The position numbers were made by a program, and so were the translations under genes. From Spirochaetaceae bacterium (GTDB taxonomy: Bacteria; Spirochaetota; Spirochaetia; DSM-27196; PWMO01): 5,493 bases of DNA. Shown here piece by piece: positions 1 to 5,493 of the stretch. The stretch spans positions 1-5,493 of the forward strand of contig PWMO01000502.1 of the NCBI GenBank assembly GCA_003558175.1, given 5' to 3'. Position 1 is the first letter of the stretch; every line of letters starts with the position of its first letter. The notes beneath the pieces were generated by a model, which made no database searches, had not been told where the DNA came from, and saw only the letters and a list, made by a program, of their open reading frames with translations.

Positions 1-830
1 AGCGGCTCCAGCTGAATCGCCATGTCGATTGCCGATTGAACTACGATCCCTTCGGGAGCAAGCACCGAAGCGGCGGTTATCATGATCAAAGCGGTAAGCC
101 CTGCCAAAACCGCAATACCGGCAATCGAATCTCGGCTTGCGGCCTTGTAGTCATCTTTTTTCCAGCCCTTTGCCTGCACCATGTACGACTGGTATGCCGC
201 GCCGGCAATACTGAAGCTCGTGGCCGAGATGGCGATTACCAAACCCCAGACTTGCGGCCGCCCGGGCACAAGCCCACTCAAGATTCCGGTGACACTCGGT
301 CCAGCCATGAAGATGTTCAACACGAACGCGACGATCATGAGAAGTACCAGCCCCTTCATTACCAGCTCAAGCATGTGGTAGAAGTCTTTGGCAGTCCAGA
401 TGATCACCAGCGCGATGCCGAGAAACAGAAACGCCCATACCGGAATCGTTCCGCCAATCATCGCTTGCATCGCCAGCCCGACTCCGATGTTGTTTCCGGT
501 CTGGAAACCGGCGGTTATGAAGAAGACCGCGAAACCGGACAGCACCGCGAGTGGCTTACCGTAGCGTGAGCTGACAATTTCCAGCAGCGATCTGTCCTGC
601 GCACATCCGATACGTGCGCTTACGCGCGTAAACGTGGTCATGAAGATTCCCGCGATCACGACTGCCCAAAGGATTGAATACCCCATGAGCGACCCCGAGA
701 TGCTGGCGACGGTGATTGTTCCGGGTCCCAACACGGTAGCCGCAACAATCAAGCCGGGGCCGATTACTCGTGCCAAACGTTTCACCACCCGCGGATCAGA
801 ATCGAGAGATTTCTCTTGTTCTGCACCCAT
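1..830 (-). CDS. Nramp-related (SLC11-like) membrane transporter, 3' end beyond window
   Basis: The visible 276 residues are the N-terminal two thirds of a polytopic membrane protein of the Nramp family (LeuT-type fold; full members are about 400 to 440 residues). Seen: a short charged N-terminus, then hydrophobic helices at about 22-44, 50-67, 95-112, 128-146, 156-175, 193-217 and 236-257. The TM1 region (GPGLIVAATVLGPGTI, residues 24-39) matches Nramp in spacing, but the metal-binding DPGN motif reads GPGT (35-38). The TM6 MPH motif cannot be recognised in ISATSFSIAGAAYQS (201-215). Canonical Nramps move Mn2+ or Fe2+ with protons; without these residues that substrate is doubtful. The ATG at 830 follows AGGAGG at a 5-nt distance. 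The gene starts 25 bp after the aldolase-family gene and is the last visible gene of the operon. Inference: it may carry the compound that the two upstream enzymes process. The family call is firm, the substrate unknown. Confidence 0.83.
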   Translation of the reverse strand, partial: MGAEQEKSLDSDPRVVKRLARVIGPGLIVAATVLGPGTITVASISGSLMGYSILWAVVIAGIFMTTFTRVSARIGCAQDRSLLEIVSSRYGKPLAVLSGFAVFFITAGFQTGNNIGVGLAMQAMIGGTIPVWAFLFLGIALVIIWTAKDFYHMLELVMKGLVLLMIVAFVLNIFMAGPSVTGILSGLVPGRPQVWGLVIAISATSFSIAGAAYQSYMVQAKGWKKDDYKAASRDSIAGIAVLAGLTALIMITAASVLAPEGIVVQSAIDMAIQLEP

Positions 831-855
831 TCCTGCCTCCTCTGCGCTTTCCCGC

Positions 856-1920
856 CTATTGCTTCAACCACTCATGTAAATGAGTAGCTACGAACTGGTC
901 GTCGTTGAGATGCGGGTAGCTGCGATACACCCGCTCAATCTCCTCGATCTGACCGTCTGAGAGCCTTTCATTGCCGGGGTAACAGTAGATACCGTCGAAG
1001 AACCCCTGTCGCCGCAGCACCTCGTGTATACCGGCGATACACCCTCTGAAGCCGCCGGCGGCATCGAAGAACGCAGAGTTTGCATCGGTGACCTCAACAG
1101 CTCTGCGGAGCAACTCTTGAGGGATTGACTCCTGATCACGAGCCTCACGAACGGCATGGAACAGCTTCACCGCCGTCTGCGTCCAGACACTCCAGTGGCC
1201 CAGCAAACCGCCCCGTATCGGGACGGAGCGTAACTCGCCATTAACCGGAAACCGGTAGGTCGACAGCAGGTCGAATATGATACAGTCATCGTTCCCGGTA
1301 TAGAGTGCGGTATTCAGGTGGCTATCTGTCTCGGCTATGGCGCGGGCTACTTCGTTGGTGTAGTAACGGTTGAAGGGGGCAGCTTTTATCGCTACCACAT
1401 TGGGATGGGTCACCAGTTTTGCCCAAAACGAGTAGGGTAGTACGCGACCTCCAACTGCAGGTTGAAGGTAGAATCCGAACACCGGGATGCAGTCAGCTAT
1501 GGCCCGACAGTGTTCCACCAGTTGGTCTTCCGCCGTTTCATGCGGATACGCCGCAACGGATACCAGTCCGGCATCGTAGCCGAGGTCGGTCACGAGTGAG
1601 GTCTCCGTCAACGCTTGCGAACGCGTCCCGCATATGCCGGCAACCTTTATGATTCGTCTCTTGCTTCGTGTTTGAAAGGCGTCTATCTCGGCAGAAACAA
1701 TCTCAAGCAGCCTGCGGTAAGTATCTGGATGCTCGCGAATCTCGAACTGAGTGGTATGAACCGCGGCAGCAATCCCGTCGACGCCCGCATCGAGATAGTA
1801 CCGTACCAGAGCCCGTTGTCGATAAATGTCGAGCTCAAGACTGGAGTCGAGAGCAAGCGGCAACGCAGGAATGAACGCCCCGTCCATTATCCGCTTGTGC
1901 AAGTCTGATTCCGGCAACAT
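856..1920 (-). CDS. Dihydrodipicolinate synthase / N-acetylneuraminate lyase family protein
   Basis: A 354-residue cytosolic TIM-barrel enzyme of the DapA/NAL superfamily, which forms a lysine Schiff base with a pyruvate-like keto acid for aldol cleavage, condensation or dehydration. Seen: the strand and loop GVDGIAAAVHTTQFE (46-60), matching the GTTGE region with a Thr pair at 56-57; the Tyr of GFYLQPAVGG (Y151); and the Schiff-base Lys of VVAIKAAPF (K179). The Y-K spacing of 28 equals Tyr133-Lys161 of E. coli DapA. The DapA substrate-carboxylate arginine (YNVPSRTG) is absent: the loop reads YLQPAVGG. It is about 60 residues longer than DapA, mostly at the C-terminus (about 290-354). A lysine-biosynthesis role is therefore unlikely. 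AGGAG lies 6 nt before the ATG. It sits 28 bp after the epimerase-like gene and 25 bp before the transporter gene, so all three are probably co-transcribed. The substrate is not identifiable; a catabolic keto-acid or sugar-acid aldolase or dehydratase is the best guess. Confidence 0.86.
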   Translation of the reverse strand: MLPESDLHKRIMDGAFIPALPLALDSSLELDIYRQRALVRYYLDAGVDGIAAAVHTTQFEIREHPDTYRRLLEIVSAEIDAFQTRSKRRIIKVAGICGTRSQALTETSLVTDLGYDAGLVSVAAYPHETAEDQLVEHCRAIADCIPVFGFYLQPAVGGRVLPYSFWAKLVTHPNVVAIKAAPFNRYYTNEVARAIAETDSHLNTALYTGNDDCIIFDLLSTYRFPVNGELRSVPIRGGLLGHWSVWTQTAVKLFHAVREARDQESIPQELLRRAVEVTDANSAFFDAAGGFRGCIAGIHEVLRRQGFFDGIYCYPGNERLSDGQIEEIERVYRSYPHLNDDQFVATHLHEWLKQ

Positions 1921-1948
1921 CGGTCACTCCTCTCTTGTGCCAGAGTGG

Positions 1949-3004
1949 TCAGTAGGTTCCATCTCGTGTCTCGAAATGGGTGGGCTTATTCAGTGATCTG
2001 CCGCCCTGCGATATCCATTTGGCGGTCCAGCTGATCATGGTTTCCAGCGAAATCTGAGGATATCCGAATAGCTCGAATGATCGCGCAGCGTTGCTCAACA
2101 GAGCGGTTTGAGCAGGTGTGCCGGTAAGACGGACCTCCGTTTCGAGCAACTCGGCGAAGCGTCGCGCTATGTACTCGACGGCAGCCGTTTCGGGCCCGGT
2201 AATGTTTATTGGTACCGCGGGCACATCACATACGTCCAGGCAAAGCAGCGCTCGTTGCACGGCGTCACCCTGCCAGATCACGTTGACGTGCCCCATTCCG
2301 AGGTCAATTTCTTCGCCCGCTCTGACATTGTCGCCGATGTCACGCAGCACCCCGTAGCGCAGATCAACCGCGTAGTTCAAACGGAAGAGACAGGTTGGAC
2401 TGTTGTTCTTCCTGGAGTAGTAGCTGAATACTTGCTCGCGTCCTACCGCTGAGTTGGAATACTCTCCCAGCGGAGCCGTAGCGTGTTCCTCAGTTGCCCC
2501 CATCTGGGACACCGGGACAAGATCGTAAACGCAGCCGGTAGAAAACGCCATCATTTTGCTGCCGGCATACTGTTCGGCCGCCAGAGCAGGGGCTATTGTG
2601 TTCACCGCCCAGGTTAAATCGCTGCGGTCTTGCGTGCCGAACTTTCTTCCAGCCATAAAAATTACGTTCCTGGCCGCCGGCAGTTTCTCGACCTCTTTTG
2701 CCTCCAGCAGATCACACGCAATTGTGTCTACACCCGCCGCCTCGAGCTCCTGACGCTTATCCGGATCCGAGAATCGTGACACGCCGAAGACCCGCTGTTG
2801 CTGTTTCCCGGCGAGGTCGAATGCCTTTCTGGCCATAATGCCGACGTGACTTCCAATCTTCCCCCCGATGCCCAGAATCACCAGGTCACCTTCAACGCTG
2901 GACATGTATTCGACAACCGCCTCGGAAGGAGTGGTTATGATTTCTTCCAGGTCGGCTTCGTCCTGAATGTCTTCGGGCAACGGTTTGAGTGACATCCCCT
3001 GCAT
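1949..3004 (-). CDS. NAD(P)-dependent epimerase/dehydratase-like (extended SDR) protein
   Basis: A 351-residue cytosolic protein of the extended short-chain dehydrogenase/reductase superfamily. Seen: an acidic N-terminal extension of about 38 residues; the Rossmann nucleotide-binding motif LGIGGKIG (44-51, G45xxG48xxG51); an acidic residue after beta-strand 3 (CDLLE, D98); VIFMAG (114-119); the active-site strand FSTGCVY (154-160); and PLGEYSNSAVGRE (178-190), which aligns with the catalytic YxxxK helix. Tyr182 is kept, but the lysine four residues on is Ala186, so normal SDR catalysis is doubtful or works through another residue. A TTG at 3007 could also start the frame, but the ATG at 3004 is 5 nt from AAGGAG and the TTG only 2 nt, so the ATG is chosen. 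It is the first gene after the predicted promoter and operator and precedes the aldolase-family gene by 28 bp. The likely role is oxidation, reduction or epimerisation of the operon's substrate; the exact reaction is unknown. Confidence 0.85.
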   Translation of the reverse strand: MQGMSLKPLPEDIQDEADLEEIITTPSEAVVEYMSSVEGDLVILGIGGKIGSHVGIMARKAFDLAGKQQQRVFGVSRFSDPDKRQELEAAGVDTIACDLLEAKEVEKLPAARNVIFMAGRKFGTQDRSDLTWAVNTIAPALAAEQYAGSKMMAFSTGCVYDLVPVSQMGATEEHATAPLGEYSNSAVGREQVFSYYSRKNNSPTCLFRLNYAVDLRYGVLRDIGDNVRAGEEIDLGMGHVNVIWQGDAVQRALLCLDVCDVPAVPINITGPETAAVEYIARRFAELLETEVRLTGTPAQTALLSNAARSFELFGYPQISLETMISWTAKWISQGGRSLNKPTHFETRDGTY

Positions 3005-3009
3005 CAAAA

Positions 3010-3015
3010 CTCCTT
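3010..3015 (-). promoter_or_regulatory. Ribosome binding site deciding the epimerase-like gene start
   Basis: AAGGAG on the minus strand. GGAG is followed by TTTTG and then the ATG at 3004 (5-nt spacing), whereas the in-frame TTG at 3007 is only 2 nt away. This favours the ATG. Confidence 0.75.
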
Positions 3016-3068
3016 GCGCTTGGATTCAAGCACGCTCAAGAACCGAGAAGCGAGACGCGCATATCCAA

Positions 3069-3080
3069 CCAACCGGTTGG
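3069..3080. promoter_or_regulatory. Palindromic operator CCAACCGGTTGG, probably for a repressor
   Basis: A perfect 12-bp palindrome starts immediately downstream of the predicted -10 box and spans the expected transcription start. An overlapping inverted repeat, ATCCAACC (3063-3070) and GGTTGGAT (3075-3082), adds further symmetry. The core AACCGGTT resembles operators of LacI-family regulators, which have a central CG with A/T-flanked half-sites. A bound protein here would block RNA polymerase. No regulator gene is in the window, so the family assignment is inference; a GntR or other regulator is possible. Confidence 0.65.
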
Positions 3081-3109
3081 ATTGTAGACGCAATTTGCCG
3101 CCAAGTCAA
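3081..3109 (-). promoter_or_regulatory. Sigma70-type promoter of the epimerase/aldolase/transporter operon
   Basis: On the minus strand, TTGACT (-35, 3104-3109) and TACAAT (-10, 3081-3086) are separated by exactly 17 bp, each one mismatch from consensus. An AT-rich patch (ATTAATT) lies just upstream of the -35 box. The start is expected near 3074, giving a leader of about 70 nt before the ATG at 3004. The boxes lie in an intergenic region and point towards the operon. Confidence 0.78.
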
Positions 3110-3277
3110 GAATTAATGCCGCGAAGCCAGGTGAAATCGCGCTCAAGAGGTAAGCCGCCGGAATCGGGCGGACCGAGGACTGCGGTGCAGCCGCGCTCGA
3201 AACCACTCAACCAGGCCCGGAGCAGCTGAGCCGCTAAATGCTATGCCGTTTCTTGCTACAGCGTTTCGTGACGGTCT

Positions 3278-4681
3278 CTAGACAAAAATACACTGCAGCA
3301 CGCTGTCTATGGCGGTCAGAGTTGCTCGCAGCCGTGCTGCTTGCGCCGGGGGCAGGGCGTGGTCTTCGCCGGCGGCACGCAGCTCGTTGAGGGCGGTGGC
3401 AACGGCGTTCACCGCGTCGGCCACGTGCAGATCGTTGTTCATCGCGGTCTCGAATAACAGCGGTATCTCGTCGATCAGTGCGCTGATGCGCTGCGCGTTT
3501 GACCGGCCGCCGACCGCGGGCGTTGCGGCGCCGGGCGCGTTGGCAGCGCCTGGTCCCGCCGTGCCTGGTCCCGCCGTGCCTGGTGCGGCGGTGTCGACTC
3601 CCACCGCCCCGGCAGCCGCCCCCGTTCCGTTCGCCGCAGGCTCGTTCCGCTCACCTAGCAGCAGTGCCACGTTGGAGCGTAAGGCGCGGATTTTCGCAAC
3701 CCGCTCGTCGATCAGGTCATCGGTGATGTTGAGCTTGTCGCGATAGTAGCCGTAGATCAGCAGAAAGCGCACCTCGCGCGCGCTGATGCCGCGCTCGGCC
3801 ATCTGTTCGAGGTAGAGCACATTGCCCTTCGACTTGGACATCTTGGCCCCGTCGACTATGACGTGCTCGCCGTGCAGCCAGTAGTGGCAGAACTCGCGCC
3901 CGGTGATCCCCTCGATTACCGCGCGGTTGTAGTCGTGATGCCGATAGAGGTTGTCGATCCCGCCGCAGTGGATGTCGATCTCGTAGCCGAGCTGCTGCAC
4001 GCACATCGCCGGGTCCTGCACGTTCCACGACGGTCGGCCCGTACCGAGTGGCGTCTCCCAGAACACGTGGTCTCCCGGCTTGCGAGCGTGCCACAGAATG
4101 AAGTCGCCGCGGTTCCAGCGGTTGCCTTCGTAGGTATCCTGAGAGAAGCGGCGCCGTTCGGTTGGCCAGTCGCTCATGTCGAGACCGAACAACTGTCCAA
4201 AGCCGGGGTACTTGAGCGGATCGTAGAAGACGTCGCCGTTGTGGCGATAGGCAACTCCGCGCTCGAGCAGCTTGCCGATCAGTTCAGCCGCAACGTCAAC
4301 ACTGGTGGAGGCCCGCGGCATCACGTCCGGCAACTCGATACCCAGCCGTTCGCACTCCTTGCGGAAGAAGTCGACGTTCTTGTCGGTGAGCTCCTGCACC
4401 GTGTGTCCGAGCGCGACCGCTTCTTCTATCGCCTTGTCTTCCACGTCGGTCACGACGATGACGCGCTTGACGCGATAGCCGCGATACTCCAGGTAGCGCT
4501 GCAGTACATCCTCGTAGAGAAAGGTCCGATAGTTGCCCAGGTGCGGCCGGCGGTAGACCGATGGGCCGCAGGTGAAGAGTTTCACCTCGCCCGGTACGCG
4601 CGAACGAAACAGCTCGCGGCGGCGGGTGAAGGGATTGTAGAGCACCAGCGGGCAGTCACCCGGTTGTTCAGTCGTCGTCAC
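3278..4681 (-). CDS. Cysteinyl-tRNA synthetase-like protein (divergent, cysS-related; altered zinc site)
   Basis: A 467-residue class I aminoacyl-tRNA synthetase most like CysRS, which joins cysteine to tRNA-Cys using ATP in the cytosol. Seen: KLFTCGPSVYRRPHLGNYRTF (34-54) with the first zinc Cys (C38) and the HIGH-type motif (47-50); VTDVEDKAI (77-85); GRPSWNVQDPAM (215-226); DIHCGGIDNLYRHHDYN (236-252); and KMSKSKGN (280-287). Against E. coli CysRS zinc ligands C28/C209/H234/E238, this protein has C38/D223/H248/N252, so two are lost. After the helical domain (about 320-345) comes an Ala/Gly/Pro-rich insert (349-391), then a helical bundle ending at residue 467. The C-terminal anticodon-recognition domain, with its RKAKDWAAAD-type motif, is missing. 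The GTG at 4681 is chosen because it overlaps the upstream stop as GTGA and has GGGGGAG 6 nt before it; an ATG at 4771 would add 30 residues inside the upstream gene. The fold is certain; true CysRS activity is doubtful, and a paralogue with another substrate is likely. Confidence 0.85.
   Translation of the reverse strand: MTTTEQPGDCPLVLYNPFTRRRELFRSRVPGEVKLFTCGPSVYRRPHLGNYRTFLYEDVLQRYLEYRGYRVKRVIVVTDVEDKAIEEAVALGHTVQELTDKNVDFFRKECERLGIELPDVMPRASTSVDVAAELIGKLLERGVAYRHNGDVFYDPLKYPGFGQLFGLDMSDWPTERRRFSQDTYEGNRWNRGDFILWHARKPGDHVFWETPLGTGRPSWNVQDPAMCVQQLGYEIDIHCGGIDNLYRHHDYNRAVIEGITGREFCHYWLHGEHVIVDGAKMSKSKGNVLYLEQMAERGISAREVRFLLIYGYYRDKLNITDDLIDERVAKIRALRSNVALLLGERNEPAANGTGAAAGAVGVDTAAPGTAGPGTAGPGAANAPGAATPAVGGRSNAQRISALIDEIPLLFETAMNNDLHVADAVNAVATALNELRAAGEDHALPPAQAARLRATLTAIDSVLQCIFV
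3548..3592. repeat. 15-bp tandem repeat, three units, inside the CysRS-like gene
   Basis: Units GCCTGGTCCCGCCGT at 3548-3562 and 3563-3577 are identical. A third (3578-3592, GCCTGGTGCGGCGGT) differs at two positions. The unit is a multiple of three, so it encodes repeated Gly-Thr-Ala-Gly-Pro-type pentapeptides in the Ala/Gly/Pro linker (about residues 362-380) and keeps the frame if copy number changes. Confidence 0.85.
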
Positions 4682-5493
4682 GTAGATCTCCCCCGGAGTC
4701 TTCTCATCAGAATCCAAACCAGCAGCAGCGTGCTCCAGAGTCCGCTGATTGTCGCCATCGCGGTGCGCCACGCGCGCACCCGCTCGGCCGCTACAGCCTG
4801 CTGCTTCCAGTGGCGCAACGGCTCCACGTCGCGCCGCAAGCGCACCATACCCGCGTACCAGGCGCTGTCGCTGCGGTCAAACGAGGCGATCGGGTGATAG
4901 AACAGGACTTCGTCGCCGAGGTCTCGCAGGTTTTCGGCTTGCAGCGGCGGGATAGTCCCTGCGTGGCGACGCCCGACTTCTGCCAGGCGGTCACTGCCGC
5001 GGCGATACAGCACCCGAAAGATGCTATCCATCTCGGCCAGCTCGGTCTCATCCGCGCCGTGTTCCCGTGTCAGCAGCCGTACAATGGTGCGCGTTACCTC
5101 TTCAATCTGCGGCGAAAGGTCCGCCAGTTCTTGTGCCGCGTCTTCGTTGACCGACGCGACAATCCTGCCGATCTCGCTTGACAGTTCGTCCAGGATGTGG
5201 GTACGGCCCGGTTCATAGCGCAGCGCACCGTCGGGGCTACGATACTGTTCGGCGCTCGACGCCCAGACATACTCCATGCCGTGCGAACCAGACGAAGCGT
5301 TGGCGGCCACGCTCGAAATGGTCAGCCCGCGGGCCCCTTCGATCGCACCGGCTGTCTCTACCAGCGCCGCGAGCGCGATCCGGTTGCGTTCCGGCTGATC
5401 GATGTACTGCTCCGCCATGCGCGCCACGGCGGCCGTCAGCAGGATGCCCGTTTCAGTATACCGCTCGAGCGCCTGCCGCTCGATCCCACGCCC
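4678..5493 (-). CDS. Membrane-anchored protein of unknown function, 5' end beyond window
   Basis: An unrecognised gene. The frame stays open from the window edge to the TGA at 4678, giving 271 visible residues. A GTG at 5427 and an ATG at 5418 lie in frame, but the preceding 22 codons (GRGIERQALERYTETGILLT...) read as coding sequence and no good ribosome binding site precedes either, so the true start is probably outside. Seen: a mostly helical, charged domain of about 240 residues; then one hydrophobic helix (AMATISGLWSTLLLVWILM, about 245-263); then a basic tail, RRLRGRST. By the positive-inside rule the tail is cytoplasmic and the large domain extracytoplasmic. The shape resembles an extracellular sensory domain followed by its second membrane helix, but no HAMP, kinase or methyl-accepting domain follows. 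The stop overlaps the GTG start of the CysRS-like gene by 4 bp, so the two are probably translationally coupled. Confidence 0.72.
   Translation of the reverse strand, partial: GRGIERQALERYTETGILLTAAVARMAEQYIDQPERNRIALAALVETAGAIEGARGLTISSVAANASSGSHGMEYVWASSAEQYRSPDGALRYEPGRTHILDELSSEIGRIVASVNEDAAQELADLSPQIEEVTRTIVRLLTREHGADETELAEMDSIFRVLYRRGSDRLAEVGRRHAGTIPPLQAENLRDLGDEVLFYHPIASFDRSDSAWYAGMVRLRRDVEPLRHWKQQAVAAERVRAWRTAMATISGLWSTLLLVWILMRRLRGRST
4688..4694 (-). promoter_or_regulatory. Ribosome binding site deciding the CysRS-like gene start
   Basis: GGGGGAG on the minus strand, 6 nt before the GTG at 4681. It lies inside the end of the upstream gene and, with the GTGA stop/start overlap, supports this GTG over the ATG 90 bp further upstream. 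Confidence 0.7.

Noticed and set aside
36..569. 177-residue plus-strand open frame
   Set aside because: It lies opposite the Nramp-like gene, has no family resemblance and a low-complexity, His/Arg/Asp-rich composition, and no ribosome binding site precedes it.
3155..3171. CCGCC/GGCGG hairpin considered as terminator of the CysRS-like gene
   Set aside because: The stem is only 5 bp with a 7-nt loop and no T tract follows on either strand; it also lies more than 100 bp past the stop.
3014..3229. 71-residue plus-strand open frame in the intergenic region
   Set aside because: It starts inside the leader of the epimerase-like gene, runs through the promoter and operator, has no ribosome binding site and shows no recognisable domain.
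3218..3235. Short AGCGGC/GCTGCT hairpin downstream of the CysRS-like gene
   Set aside because: A 6-bp stem with a G-T pair and 3-nt loop, with no T run after it; not supportable as an intrinsic terminator.
4682..4771. ATG at 4771 as the start of the CysRS-like gene (497 residues)
   Set aside because: The extra 30 residues resemble nothing in CysRS and fall within the upstream gene, while the GTG at 4681 has a well-spaced ribosome binding site and a GTGA overlap.
3863..4897. 344-residue plus-strand open frame
   Set aside because: It is antisense to the CysRS-like gene, whose motifs are unmistakable. The long frame is a by-product of GC-rich codon use.
5418..5427. GTG at 5427 or ATG at 5418 as the start of the membrane-anchored gene
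   Set aside because: The frame stays open to the window edge with coding-like residues, and no purine-rich site lies at a proper distance, so the gene is treated as 5'-partial.

Overview
The window is bacterial DNA, moderately GC-rich, with AGGAG-type ribosome binding sites and a sigma70-type promoter. All five supported genes are on the minus strand, so they read from high to low coordinates. Nothing fixes the phylum. No RNA gene, insertion sequence, CRISPR array, attachment site or origin is visible.

Right part (5493 to 3278): a membrane-anchored protein of unknown function, whose 5' end lies outside the window, overlaps by a GTGA junction with a gene for a cysteinyl-tRNA synthetase-like protein. 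The synthetase fold and its HIGH and KMSKS motifs are clear. However, two of the four expected zinc ligands are replaced, the C-terminal anticodon-recognition domain is absent, and an Ala/Gly/Pro-rich linker encoded by a 15-bp tandem repeat has been inserted. It looks like a specialised paralogue and not the housekeeping enzyme.

Middle (3277 to 3005): a 273-bp intergenic region. Its left half holds a near-consensus promoter firing leftwards (TTGACT, 17 bp, TACAAT) with a perfect 12-bp palindrome, CCAACCGGTTGG, directly downstream of the -10 box. This is the layout expected for a repressor-controlled operon. The right half (about 3118 to 3277) shows no convincing gene and no convincing terminator.

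Left part (3004 to 1): three closely spaced genes (gaps of 28 and 25 bp) that form one operon under that promoter. They encode an NAD(P)-binding epimerase/dehydratase-like protein lacking the usual catalytic lysine, a dihydrodipicolinate synthase/N-acetylneuraminate lyase-family (Schiff-base aldolase) protein, and an Nramp-fold transporter that lacks the canonical metal-binding motifs and is cut by the window end. An oxidoreductase, a pyruvate-type aldolase or dehydratase, a transporter and a local operator together suggest uptake and breakdown of an unidentified small organic compound, perhaps a sugar acid. That pathway is an inference.
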